From: Flavobacteriaceae bacterium
GTDB lineage: Bacteria; Bacteroidota; Bacteroidia; Flavobacteriales; Flavobacteriaceae
NCBI GenBank assembly: GCA_029268555.1
Contig: JAQWNN010000003.1
Location: 1-50,963 of the forward strand
Direction: 5' to 3'
DNA length: 50,963 nt
Part shown: piece by piece, positions 26,131 through 35,503 of the stretch
Position numbering within the stretch: the stretch's first letter is position 1
Layout: the number at the start of each line of letters is the position of its first letter
Notes under the pieces: model-generated
Databases searched by the model: none
What the model was told of the DNA's origin: nothing
What the model saw: the letters and a program-made list of their open reading frames with translations, nothing else
Program-made: the position numbers and the translations under genes

Positions 26131-26996
26131 TTAATATAGGAGTTATAGGTTTAGGATTGATTGGAGGTTCTTTTGCTTTAGCAGCAAAAAAACACTTTGT
26201 AGATGCTGTACTTTTTGGTGGGGATAAAAATACAAACCATATTAAAGAAGCAATCAAAAAAGATATTATTGAATTCGAGTTAAAGACTAATATTTTAGTA
26301 AAAATGGAAGTATTGATATTAGCTATACCAGTTGACGCAGCTTCAGGGTTAGTTCTAGATTTATTGGATAAGATGAACGATAATGCGCTTCTATTTGACG
26401 TAGGTTCTACCAAATCTTCAATTTGCAAAACGGTAGCTTTACATCCAAAAAGAAATCAATTTTTAGCAACACACCCTATAGCTGGAACCGAGTTCTCAGG
26501 TCCTCTAGCTGCTTTTTCAGATTTGTATGTAAATAAAACACAGATCCTTTGTGAATCAGAAAAAACACGTCCCGATTTATTAGAATGGGCAATTCAATTT
26601 TTCCGATTTATGGATATGAACATACAAGAAATGAATCCACAAGAACACGATCAACATATCGCTTATGTTTCCCACATTTCTCACATATCCTCTTTTATGT
26701 TGGGTAAAACGGTAATGGAAAAAGAAGAAGACGAAAGAGCAATTTTTGACATGGCAGGCAGTGGATTTGCTTCCACGGTTCGATTGGCTAAAAGTTCTCC
26801 CGAAATGTGGACTCCCATTTTTGAGCAGAATAATGAAAATATTTTGGAGGTACTTAGAGAGTATATCTCAAATTTAGAACAATTTAAATCTCTTTTAGAA
26901 AATAAAGATTGGTCCAAAATGCAAGACCAAATGAAAGAGATCAACTCGATAAAAACAATTTTGGAAGGCATTCCACAATCAAACAATATTAACTAA
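26127..26996 (+). CDS. tyrA: Prephenate dehydrogenase
   Basis: A 289-residue NAD(P)-dependent enzyme that converts prephenate to 4-hydroxyphenylpyruvate for tyrosine. The Rossmann motif is GVIGLGLIGGSFA (4-16); FDVGSTKSSI (about 90-99), ATHPIAGTEFSGP (about 114-126; His ligand) and SHISHISSFML (catalytic region) follow. It has no ACT or mutase domain. Start overlaps the aminotransferase stop (ATGA), so the three genes are coupled. Confidence 0.95.
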   Translation: MINIGVIGLGLIGGSFALAAKKHFVDAVLFGGDKNTNHIKEAIKKDIIEFELKTNILVKMEVLILAIPVDAASGLVLDLLDKMNDNALLFDVGSTKSSICKTVALHPKRNQFLATHPIAGTEFSGPLAAFSDLYVNKTQILCESEKTRPDLLEWAIQFFRFMDMNIQEMNPQEHDQHIAYVSHISHISSFMLGKTVMEKEEDERAIFDMAGSGFASTVRLAKSSPEMWTPIFEQNNENILEVLREYISNLEQFKSLLENKDWSKMQDQMKEINSIKTILEGIPQSNNIN

Positions 26997-27021
26997 TTAG
27001 AGAAGTATAAAATTTAATTCG

Positions 27022-28104
27022 ATGGAAAATAACAAAAAAATGCGCCAATGGCTTGATGATTTTGGATTAGATCATCCTTTGGTAATAGGAGGTCCTTGTA
27101 GTGCTGAGACCGAACAACAAGTTCTAAAAATCGCTCATGAACTTAAAAATACAGATGTTACAGTATACCGTGCGGGAATATGGAAGCCTAGAACACGCCC
27201 TGGTATGTTTGAAGGAGTAGGTGCAATTGGACTTGGTTGGTTAAAAAAAGTGAAAGAAGAAACCGGTTTGTTTACAGCAACTGAAGTTGCCAACAAAGAT
27301 CATGTAAAATTAGCGTTGGAAAATGATGTGGATATTCTTTGGATAGGTGCACGTTCTACAGTAAGCCCTTTCATTATGCAAGAAATAGCAGATGCTTTAG
27401 AGGGCACTAATAAAATTGTAATGGTAAAAAATCCTGTAAATCCAGATTTGGCACTTTGGCTAGGGGGTGTGGAACGACTTTATTCTGCAAATATCAAAAA
27501 ACTAGGTTTAATTCATCGTGGTTTTTCTACTTATGAAAAAACTAAATACCGTAATATTCCAGAATGGCAAATTGCTATTGAGGTTAAGAATAGATTTCCT
27601 GATTTACCTATGATTTGTGATCCATCACATATTGCTGGTAGAAGAGATTTAATTTTTGATATTTCGCAAGCTGCTTTAGATCTTAATTTTGATGGACTTA
27701 TGATAGAGACACATTGGGATCCAGAAAATGCTTGGAGTGATGCTGCTCAGCAAGTAACTCCTAAACGTTTAATAGAAATTATGCGTGATTTAACAGTTCG
27801 TAAAAAGACCACCAATGAGGAAGCATATCAATATGAATTGAATAACCTAAGAGCACAGATTGATATTGTTGACCAGACTTTATTAGATAATTTAGGCAAG
27901 AGAATGAGCGTAGCTGTTGAAATTGGAGCTCTTAAAAAATCAAATAATGTAGCAGTTCTTCAGAATAAGAGATGGAACGAAATATTGGGTAAGATGATTT
28001 TAGAGGGTCAAGAACGTCAACTTTCAGAGGAGTTTATTCTCAGGGTTTTTAAGGCAATACATCAAGAATCGATTAACAAACAAGAAAAAATACTCAACGC
28101 ATAA
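27022..28104 (+). CDS. aroG: Bifunctional DAHP synthase / chorismate mutase
   Basis: A 360-residue fusion. Residues about 1-260 are a KDPG-like class I DAHP synthase (GGPCSAETEQQV 19-30; AGIWKPRTRPGMFEG 51-65; CDPSHIAGRRD about 204-214), which condenses PEP and erythrose-4-phosphate. Residues about 270-355 are an AroQ chorismate mutase domain (LNNLRAQIDIVDQTLLDNLGKRM, in part RAQIDIVDQTLL). It joins the first step of the pathway to the branch step after chorismate and supplies the mutase missing from PheA and TyrA here. It is 25 bp after tyrA. The name aroG is used for the function. Confidence 0.95.
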   Translation: MENNKKMRQWLDDFGLDHPLVIGGPCSAETEQQVLKIAHELKNTDVTVYRAGIWKPRTRPGMFEGVGAIGLGWLKKVKEETGLFTATEVANKDHVKLALENDVDILWIGARSTVSPFIMQEIADALEGTNKIVMVKNPVNPDLALWLGGVERLYSANIKKLGLIHRGFSTYEKTKYRNIPEWQIAIEVKNRFPDLPMICDPSHIAGRRDLIFDISQAALDLNFDGLMIETHWDPENAWSDAAQQVTPKRLIEIMRDLTVRKKTTNEEAYQYELNNLRAQIDIVDQTLLDNLGKRMSVAVEIGALKKSNNVAVLQNKRWNEILGKMILEGQERQLSEEFILRVFKAIHQESINKQEKILNA

Positions 28105-28143
28105 TCTAGATTATAAAACCAAAATTAACAATAAGTATAGAAA

Positions 28144-28722
28144 ATGAATTTAATTGAACTAATGCGTGAATCTAGAGAAAAGCTCAAACAGCATTGGTTG
28201 ATTGCAGCTTTCATCTGTTTCATTTATGCGTTTTTGGTTGGCGCTCCATCAGAATTAAATTCATATGGAAATTTATTATCTTTACTTTTAGCAGGACCCC
28301 TTCAGTTGGGTATGAGCATTTATTTTCTAAATATTTTCTATGATAAACCAGCTTCAATAGAAAATCTTATTGAAGGATTTAAGCCTCTATTAAAAGTTTT
28401 ATCGCTTTATTTTTTGATATCCATTGTCACGCTAATTGGGTTTATGCTTCTTGTAATACCTGGAATAATTATTTCACTTGGCTTATCAATGAGTTACTAT
28501 ATCTTTATAGAGGAGCCGGAATTGACAATTGAGGAAATTTTAAAGAAAAGTTGGAAACTTACTGAAGGTTATAAGATGGAACTTTTTATACTTCAACTAC
28601 GATTTATTCCTTGGTATGTGCTGGGTATTCTCAGTTTTTTTGTTGGGGTATTTTTTGTACTTCCTTGGCATCAATTGACCCTTATAAATTATTACACTTT
28701 TCTTAAAAAAACAGGTACTTAG
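28144..28722 (+). CDS. DUF975-like integral membrane protein
   Basis: A 192-residue protein with about four to five hydrophobic helices (about 18-38, 43-68, 82-117, 158-180). The segment ILKKSWKLTEGYKMELFILQLRFIPW (about 133-158, in part SWKLTEGYKMELFILQL) recalls the DUF975 pattern. Function unknown. It is 39 bp after aroG and may be co-transcribed with the aromatic operon. The following 155 bp (28723-28877) hold no gene that I can support. Confidence 0.72.
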   Translation: MNLIELMRESREKLKQHWLIAAFICFIYAFLVGAPSELNSYGNLLSLLLAGPLQLGMSIYFLNIFYDKPASIENLIEGFKPLLKVLSLYFLISIVTLIGFMLLVIPGIIISLGLSMSYYIFIEEPELTIEEILKKSWKLTEGYKMELFILQLRFIPWYVLGILSFFVGVFFVLPWHQLTLINYYTFLKKTGT

Positions 28723-28877
28723 ACTATTATAAGCATTTTTAAAAATCGGATATTATATGAGTAAAATACTTATTCAGCGCTTTTGACTATTTTCTAATAG
28801 CTTTAGTGTATATCTCATATTATTAATACAATTGTATTTTTCTCCTTAGATTTAAAATCCATAAAAAGATAAAGTTA

Positions 28878-30062
28878 TTATTTTAAAGCTTTTTCAATCC
28901 TACTTACGGCAATTCGAATATTTTGCTCTGAGGCTGCATATGAGATTCGGATACAGTTATCATTTCCAAAGGCTTCACCAGTAACTGTTGCAACGTGAGC
29001 CTCTTCGAGAAGAAATAAAGCGAAATCTGAGGCATTTTCAATCTTATTGCCACCTATTTCTCTCCCAAAATAGTAGGAAATGTCAGGGAATACATAGAAC
29101 GCTCCTTGGGGTTGATTGAGTTTAAACCCAGGAATTCCAGAGAGTAAATTAATCATTATTTTACGGCGGGTTGCAAATTCATCAATCATATATTTTATAG
29201 AACTAATTGGAGCAGAAACAGCAGCTATAGTAGCTCTCTGAGCAATACAATTCGCACCACTAGTAATTTGACCTTGTATTTTATTGCAAGCCTTGGCAAC
29301 CCACTCAGGAGCTCCAATATATCCAATACGCCATCCAGTCATAGCAAATGCTTTTGCGACACCATTTACTGTAATGGTTCGATCGTATAATGTTTTAATT
29401 GATGCAAAACTAAAATGAGGTGTACCGTAATTGATATGTTCATAAATTTCATCGGAAAGGATGAATATGTCCGGGTATTTTTCTAACACTTTACCAAGAG
29501 CTCTATACTCTTCTTCAGAGTAAATTGTTCCACTTGGGTTGTTAGGTGAATTGAACATGATTAATTTTGTCTTGGGTGTTATGACCTGCTCCAGCTGATC
29601 AGGACTGATTTTAAAATCTGTTTCAATAGTCGAAGGAATAATTATTGATTTTGCCTCAGCCAAAGTTGCAATTGCAGAATAACTTACCCAATAAGGTGCA
29701 GGTAATAATACTTCGTCCTCTGGATCCAATAAAACCATACAAACATTAGCAATAGATTGTTTTGCCCCCGTTGAAACTACAATTTGTGAAGGCTTATAAA
29801 ATAGTTTGTTATCTCGCTTAAATTTTTCACAAATGGCTTCTTTGAGATCGGCGTATCCATCTACAGGAGAATAAGAATTCCAGTCATCGTTCACTGCTTG
29901 AACAGCAGCCTCTTTAATAAATTCAGGTGTATTAAAATCGGGTTCTCCTAGGCTGAGTCCAATTATGTCAATTCCTTGATTTTTTAATTCTCTAGCTTTA
30001 GCTGCCATAGCAAGTGTAGCCGATACAGGTAAACTGTTAATTCGCTCTGATAATAGATCCAT
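28878..30062 (-). CDS. aspC: Aspartate aminotransferase (class I PLP enzyme)
   Basis: A 394-residue enzyme of the Thermus-type (subgroup Ib) aspartate aminotransferases. DIIGLSLGEPDFNTPEFI (31-48), NSPNNPSGTIYSEEE (about 170-184), SDEIYEHINYG (about 198-208), and VNGVAKAFAMTGWRIGYIG with the Schiff-base Lys (about 228-246) are all present; CIRISYAASE near the end has the substrate-carboxylate Arg. It exchanges amino groups between aspartate/glutamate and oxo acids. It ends 8 bp upstream of... on the same strand the desaturase gene lies just before it, so the two may share a transcript. Confidence 0.93.
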   Translation of the reverse strand: MDLLSERINSLPVSATLAMAAKARELKNQGIDIIGLSLGEPDFNTPEFIKEAAVQAVNDDWNSYSPVDGYADLKEAICEKFKRDNKLFYKPSQIVVSTGAKQSIANVCMVLLDPEDEVLLPAPYWVSYSAIATLAEAKSIIIPSTIETDFKISPDQLEQVITPKTKLIMFNSPNNPSGTIYSEEEYRALGKVLEKYPDIFILSDEIYEHINYGTPHFSFASIKTLYDRTITVNGVAKAFAMTGWRIGYIGAPEWVAKACNKIQGQITSGANCIAQRATIAAVSAPISSIKYMIDEFATRRKIMINLLSGIPGFKLNQPQGAFYVFPDISYYFGREIGGNKIENASDFALFLLEEAHVATVTGEAFGNDNCIRISYAASEQNIRIAVSRIEKALK

Positions 30063-30070
30063 ATAATTCT

Positions 30071-31165
30071 TTAGGAGGGTTGTATGCCCATTTGCTTTAA
30101 AAATCTAAAATGTGAAAAAAGGGCACCCCGTATTGTTTTGTATTCGTTGTAAGGGAGGTTAAATTCCTTAGCTGTTCTTTTAACTATTGCACCAATTTTA
30201 TTGTAATGTACATGACTGATATGAGGGAAAATATGATGTTCAATCTGATGATTCAATCCCCCAGTGAACCAATTTAATACTCTGCTTTTTGTTGAAAAAT
30301 TTACAGTAGTAAGCAGTTGGTGAATTGCCCATGTATTTTTCATTGTTCCTGAAGTATCAGGTTTTGGCATTTCAGCATCTTCAATCACATGAGCCAATTG
30401 AAATACTAAACTTAAGATTAAACCTGCTGTATAATGCATAACCACAAAACCGATTAATATAGTCCACCATGGAGCATCAACTATAAATATTGGTAATACA
30501 ATCCAAATAGAAAAATATAAAATTTTACTAATGAATAAACCTGTCCATTGAAAACTAGGACGTTTACTATTTAAATAAGATAATTTCCTTTTAGTATATC
30601 GTTTCATCTGCTGAAAATCTGTGAAAACAGCCCAGTTTAGAGTTAACAAACCGTATAAGAATACTGAATAGAAATGTTGGAATCGGTGATGTGGCATCCA
30701 TTGAGAATGTTTTGAAAAACGGAGTATTCTTCCAGCTTCAAGATCCTCGTCATGACCGAGAATATTAGTATAGGTATGGTGTAAAAGATTGTGTTGAATT
30801 TTCCAGTTAAAGACATTCCCAGCAAGAAAATAAATACTACTACCCATAAAATTATTTATCCATTTACGTTTTGAAAAAGAACCGTGATTTCCGTCATGCA
30901 TCACATTCATTCCAACTCCAGCCATGCCAATACCCATAACAATACAAAGCAAAAGTTTAATCCAAAGACTAATATTTAATATTAATACCAAAACATAGGG
31001 AGTAATGAGCAACAAAAACATTATCAATGTCTTAAAATAAAGCTTCCAGTTTCCTGTCTTTTCAATTTGATTTTCTTGAAAGTATTTATTAACTCTCTTA
31101 TTTAAGGTTTTAAAAAATTCTTTTGGATCTTTTCTTGAAAAGCGTAGTCTTTGTGTAGATTGCAT
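30071..31165 (-). CDS. Membrane fatty acid desaturase (acyl-CoA / front-end type)
   Basis: A 364-residue membrane di-iron enzyme. The three His boxes are MHDGNHGSF (about 89-97), QHNLLHHTYTN (about 124-134) and NHQIEHHIFPHISHVHY (about 305-321, QxxHH type). Hydrophobic helices lie at about 47-85, 200-250. There is no cytochrome b5 domain. The QIEHH third box is that of linoleoyl-CoA/delta-5,6-type desaturases; substrate unknown. It should introduce double bonds into membrane lipids. It precedes aspC by 8 bp. Confidence 0.92.
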   Translation of the reverse strand: MQSTQRLRFSRKDPKEFFKTLNKRVNKYFQENQIEKTGNWKLYFKTLIMFLLLITPYVLVLILNISLWIKLLLCIVMGIGMAGVGMNVMHDGNHGSFSKRKWINNFMGSSIYFLAGNVFNWKIQHNLLHHTYTNILGHDEDLEAGRILRFSKHSQWMPHHRFQHFYSVFLYGLLTLNWAVFTDFQQMKRYTKRKLSYLNSKRPSFQWTGLFISKILYFSIWIVLPIFIVDAPWWTILIGFVVMHYTAGLILSLVFQLAHVIEDAEMPKPDTSGTMKNTWAIHQLLTTVNFSTKSRVLNWFTGGLNHQIEHHIFPHISHVHYNKIGAIVKRTAKEFNLPYNEYKTIRGALFSHFRFLKQMGIQPS

Positions 31166-31230
31166 AAATACTATTGAAGTATAAAAATAATCTAAAATTT
31201 TTAAAATCGTACTCCTTTTAAAAAATTGCT

Positions 31231-31848
31231 ATGTATAAATTACATAATTACTTTCCGAAACTTGACGAAAATCAACTAAAACAATTTAATGAGTTACAAA
31301 AACTTTATACTTTTTGGAATGCACAAATAAATGTGATTTCAAGAAAGGACATGGATGCTTTTTATGAGCGCCATATTTTACATTCTTTAGGTATTTCTAA
31401 AATCCTTCAATTTAAAAATAATACATGTATTTTAGACGTAGGGACAGGTGGTGGTTTTCCAGGAATCCCTTTAGCTATAATGTTTCCAAAAGCACAATTT
31501 TATTTGATAGATTCCATAGGTAAGAAAATAAATGTAGTTAATGCTGTTAAAAACGCTTTGGATCTAAATAATGTGAAAGCTTCCAAAATTAGAGCAGAAG
31601 ATTTCAACAAAAAAGTAGATTTTGTTGTCAGTAGAGCAGTGACAAAAATGGATATTTTTGTGCCTTGGATCAAGGATAAAATATGTTCAAAACACAAGCA
31701 TAGCTTAAAAAACGGTATTCTCTATTTAAAAGGGGGTGAACTAAATAAAGAATTGCAAAATTTTCCTAGGGCTAAGTGTTTTAAACTCAATAATTATTTT
31801 GACTTACCATTTTTTGAAACTAAAAAGGTGGTTTACCTACCACTCTAA
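31231..31848 (+). CDS. rsmG: 16S rRNA (guanine527-N7) methyltransferase
   Basis: A 205-residue SAM-dependent methyltransferase (GidB). The N-terminus YFPKLDENQLKQFNELQKLY and WNAQINVISRKD are typical; SAM-binding motif ILDVGTGGGFPGIPLAIMFP lies at about 69-88, VSRAVTKMD at about 134-142. It methylates G527 of 16S rRNA. Length is normal. It is divergent from the desaturase gene and convergent with pruA; the 86-bp gap after it shows no clear terminator. Confidence 0.95.
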   Translation: MYKLHNYFPKLDENQLKQFNELQKLYTFWNAQINVISRKDMDAFYERHILHSLGISKILQFKNNTCILDVGTGGGFPGIPLAIMFPKAQFYLIDSIGKKINVVNAVKNALDLNNVKASKIRAEDFNKKVDFVVSRAVTKMDIFVPWIKDKICSKHKHSLKNGILYLKGGELNKELQNFPRAKCFKLNNYFDLPFFETKKVVYLPL

Positions 31849-31934
31849 TTTGTTTTTGAGACTGTTAATAATTGCTAATTAGTTGTTTAAAGCGGAGCAC
31901 ATTTTTTAATGTCAAAATGAAATAAATTAAATTT

Positions 31935-33564
31935 TTACTTTTCTAAAAATGGATAGCGATAATCATTTGCTGGAATAAAAGTTTCTTTAATCAAGCGCGG
32001 TGAAACCCATCGAAGTAAATTTGATGCAGATCCAGCTTTATCGTTGGTTCCTGAGCCACGTGCACCTCCAAAAGGCTGTTGTCCTACAACAGCACCTGTA
32101 GGCTTATCGTTTATATAAAAATTTCCCGCACTGTTTTCAAGTTTATCTAATGCTTCATCAAGTGCATAACGATCCTGAGAATAAACAGCTCCAGTCAAAG
32201 CGTATTCTGAAGTACTATCAACTAATTCAAGAGTTTCAGACCATTCGATGTCTGGATATATATATAATGTAACTAGTGGTCCGAATAATTCTTTGGTCAT
32301 TGTTGCGTATTTTGGATTTGAAGTACGAACCACTGTAGGATTAATAAAATAACCTACACTATCATCAAAGGTACCACCAGCAATAATTTCAGCATCACTA
32401 TCTTTTTGAACTTGTTCAATGGCATTTACTAATCTACTAAAAGCACCTTGGTGTATAACTGAAGTGACAAAATTCTCAAAATTTTCAGGTGACCCCATCT
32501 TAATAGTTTTTAAATCTTTATTTATATAGTCAATGACTTCATCTGCTAAAGATTCGGGTAAATATACTCTTGATGCTGCGGAACATTTTTGTCCTTGAAA
32601 TTCAAATGCTCCTCTAATAATTCCAGTGGCTACCTCTTTTGCTTTTGATGAAGGATGTGCTATTATAAAATCTTTTCCACCTGTCTCACCAACAATTCTG
32701 GGGTAGGATTTATATTGATTAATTTGAGCTCCAATTTTCCCCCAAATGTCTCTAAACACCTCAGTAGAACCTGTGTAATGTATACCTGCAAAATCTGGGC
32801 TTTCTAGCACCTTATTAGTAATCATTTCTGGATCACCAAACACCATATTGATCACACCATCTGGAAGTCCTGCTTCCTGAAAAACCTCCATTAAGACCTG
32901 TGCAGAAAAAACTTGATGATCGCTAGGCTTCCATATTACGGTATTTCCCATCATCGCTGCACTTGAACAAAGATTACCTGCAATCGCAGTAAAGTTGAAA
33001 GGGCTAACTGCATATATAAAGCCTTCAAGTGGTCGATAACTTAATCGGTTCCATATTCCTGAACTATTTTCGGGTTGATTTTCATAGATTTCCTGCATAA
33101 AAAACACATTGAACCTAAGAAAGTCTATGAATTCACAGGCCGCATCGATTTCAGCTTGATGAATTGTTTTAGATTGTGCCAACATAGTGGCAGCATTTAT
33201 TTTTGCTCGATATGGACCAGCAATAAGTTCAGCGGCTTTTAAAAAAATAGAAGCTCTTGACTCCCAAGGCATTTTACTCCAATTTTTTTTTTGCTTCTAA
33301 GGATGCATTAATAGCTTCTTTTACATGTTTTTCTTCAGCTTTATGATAACTACCTAAACTGTGTTTGTGATCATGAGGTGGATGCATTTTTGCAGTTATT
33401 CCAGAACGGATATCTCGATTACCAATTCGCATTGGAATGTCAATATTGGCTTTGTTAAGCTGACTGTACATCTTTAGAACCTCCTGTTTTTCATTACTTC
33501 CTGGAGTGTATGATAATATTGGTTCATTAGTTGGATAAGGTACTTGAAAAATACTGTGAGCCAT
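31935..33564 (-). pseudogene. pruA: L-glutamate gamma-semialdehyde (P5C) dehydrogenase, frameshifted
   Basis: Two open frames together make a protein of about 542 residues, the normal length. 33274-33564 gives the first 96 residues (IDIPMRIGNRDIRSG, PPHDHKHSLGSYH), and 31935-33272 gives the remaining 445 (MPWESRASIFLKAAEL, KPSDHQVFSAQ, VGETGGKDFIIAHP, active Cys in GQKCSAASR). The break is in a run of ten A on the coding strand (33283-33292): with nine A the frame reads ...NWSKMPWESR as in relatives, with ten it stops at TAA. The enzyme oxidises glutamate semialdehyde to glutamate in proline breakdown. The downstream ATG (33272) is 1 nt after the TAA, so restart is possible. Error, slippage or decay cannot be told apart here. 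Confidence 0.9.
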
Positions 33565-33625
33565 AAATTTGGTTTTTAATCAAAAGTATTGATTAAAAAT
33601 TAAAAATGAATAAAAATAGGGAGGC

Positions 33626-34012
33626 TTAATTTAAGAGGTATGGGACGCTAAGTTTAAAGCTCGGGACATCGACATTAAATTTTTTTGCTGTAGAAAAATT
33701 AATCATTAAATAAGTGCCAGCCATAGCTCCTAATGGTGAAGTGATTAAACTTCCAGATTGATATGTGTGTTGCTCCCCGGGCTTTAGAACAGGTTTTTTT
33801 CCAACAACTCCATTTCCATTGACATATTGAGGCCTACTTACTGATTCTAGAATTTTCCAGTGTCTAGATAGAAGTTGAACAACATCTTTGCCCTGATTTT
33901 CAATTTTAATGTGATACATAAAAGCGTGATGAAGTACTTGGTCTTTAAAAAAACTTCCTTCAAATTTTGATTCTACTGAGATCTTTATACCTCTTGTTAT
34001 TTGTTGTATCAC
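33626..34012 (-). CDS. apaG: ApaG (DUF525) protein
   Basis: A 128-residue protein with the ApaG beta-sandwich pattern: ITRGIKISVESKFEGS at the start, FMYHIKIENQGKDVVQLLSRHW (about 31-52, in part IKIENQGKDVVQLLSRHW), then VVGKKPVLKPGEQHTYQSG with the GxxPxLxPGE-type turn, and MAGTYLM. Known relatives affect Co2+ resistance and bind other proteins; molecular role is unclear. Single gene. Confidence 0.93.
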   Translation of the reverse strand: MIQQITRGIKISVESKFEGSFFKDQVLHHAFMYHIKIENQGKDVVQLLSRHWKILESVSRPQYVNGNGVVGKKPVLKPGEQHTYQSGSLITSPLGAMAGTYLMINFSTAKKFNVDVPSFKLSVPYLLN

Positions 34013-34077
34013 AATTTTTTATTAAAAAAAATTTACTTAAAGGTAATAAAAACCAAATAGTTAGCAAATTAAATTGT

Positions 34078-35334
34078 TTAATTTTGCAACTCAAATGAAT
34101 TAGCTTTCCCAATGCCAACTAAAGCATCAAATTGTGAACCAATATTTCTGTAATAAACAAGGATTAGATAATCGTTTTCTGTCAAAGTATGTGAGCCACT
34201 TAAAGCATTTTTAATTAGCGAGCCATTTTGATTTAAAACATATTTATAATTGTAAAACCCTTGCTTTAAACGAAGGACTCCTTCATATATTTCAAGGGCA
34301 GGATTAAAATATAGTTTATTTAAATTGCTTAATTCGAAATTATTAAATGCTCCGTAAATATAGAGTTCTTCATTTTTTATTAACTTATAAGGATAGGCAA
34401 GACTAAAATAAACAAGGCTATAATCCGCATCTACATTTGAGTCTCCTTGTTGCATTATGTTTCTTATTTCAAATTCACCATTAATGTCAGGGGCATATGT
34501 GTAATCTAAAAGATTTCTAATAATGTCTGTTTTGAGATACGTTTCGTAAAGCTTTGCTCTATTAGCATATTGAATGTTAGGTGTTGTAATTCTTAAATCT
34601 TTAGTATCAAAGAAATAATACTCGTTCCCACCTTCAAATTGAGTTGGTGCTTCGTAACGATAGTCAAGTGTATTGCCATAAAAGTACTGAGGTTTTATAG
34701 CTTTAATAGGATCATTCCACTGTTGATTTTGAAGTATGGTGATTTTTATGTTTTCTTCAGGATTGATAAAAAAATCCCCTTTTGATGTAACTGAAAAGTG
34801 TATGGATTGATGAGTATTAAACCTATCCATATTTTGAGGTCTATAAACTGCAGCTTGAACTGTTGCACTATTTTCATAAATGCAAAACCTTCTTGAGAAA
34901 ATCATTTCATCATAAGCTGAATAGATCTCAATCATATAATTTCCTGATACTTTGAGTTGAATATTATTGTTAGGAATATTAAGTCTGTAGTGAGTATAAT
35001 GCTGAAGTGTATTGAAAGAAGTACGATAATTTTCAATCCGCAAATTATCATAGCCCTCTAAAAATTCATTTTGAAAAAGTTGAGATGGAGTCCAATCGTG
35101 ATTGAAATGTTTAATTCTATAATAGTAATCTGCTTCATCTGCATTTATATCATCGAAAAGTAAACTTATTTGTTCACCTAATGTAACAATTGGGAATACT
35201 CCTCTTTTATTCCCTCCTTTAAACTGAACCGATTTGATGTTTTCTGGAGGAGGGTATTCTTTTTGTTCTTGAGCAGAGCTTAAAAAGCTTATCAAAAGGA
35301 TTAAAAGAGTAAACTTGTTTATGTAAATTTTCAT
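34078..35334 (-). CDS. DUF5103 domain secreted protein
   Basis: From ATG at 35334 the protein has about 418 residues and a clean signal peptide (MKIYINKFTLLILLISFLSSAQ). A longer frame begins at 35403, but its extra 23 residues do not look like a leader, so the later start is preferred. The DUF5103 pattern is seen in YYRIKHFNHDWTPSQLFQNEFLEGY, followed by beta-rich repeats, and RPQNMDRFNTHQSIHF. This family is almost limited to Bacteroidota, and its role is unknown. Exported to the periplasm or surface. Divergent from nqrA. Confidence 0.85.
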   Translation of the reverse strand: MKIYINKFTLLILLISFLSSAQEQKEYPPPENIKSVQFKGGNKRGVFPIVTLGEQISLLFDDINADEADYYYRIKHFNHDWTPSQLFQNEFLEGYDNLRIENYRTSFNTLQHYTHYRLNIPNNNIQLKVSGNYMIEIYSAYDEMIFSRRFCIYENSATVQAAVYRPQNMDRFNTHQSIHFSVTSKGDFFINPEENIKITILQNQQWNDPIKAIKPQYFYGNTLDYRYEAPTQFEGGNEYYFFDTKDLRITTPNIQYANRAKLYETYLKTDIIRNLLDYTYAPDINGEFEIRNIMQQGDSNVDADYSLVYFSLAYPYKLIKNEELYIYGAFNNFELSNLNKLYFNPALEIYEGVLRLKQGFYNYKYVLNQNGSLIKNALSGSHTLTENDYLILVYYRNIGSQFDALVGIGKANSFELQN

Positions 35335-35469
35335 AAAATGTAAATGTAATTGTTCAGCTTGTGTTGACCAAATAGAGGGCTTTCGAAAGAAATACTTAAA
35401 CACTTATTTAGAATCAATATAAATAACTTATTTACTCAATGTATGGATGAATAAAAGGGTGTTTATTAT

Positions 35470-35477
35470 TAAATTTG
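35470..35477 (+). promoter_or_regulatory. Candidate -7 box for the nqr operon
   Basis: TAAATTTG matches TAnnTTTG, 26 bp upstream of the nqrA ATG at 35504. No TTG lies at 17-19 bp upstream; partial support. Confidence 0.42.
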
Positions 35478-35503
35478 TCCTGATTTAGAAATTAACTTTT
35501 TTA

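Noticed and set aside
28755-28820. ATATGAG / CTCATAT inverted repeat after the DUF975-like gene
   Set aside because: The arms are only 7 bp with a loop over 50 nt, expected by chance in AT-rich DNA.
35335-35403. Longer N-terminus for the DUF5103 protein
   Set aside because: The added 23 residues are hydrophilic and would bury a clean signal peptide that starts at 35334.
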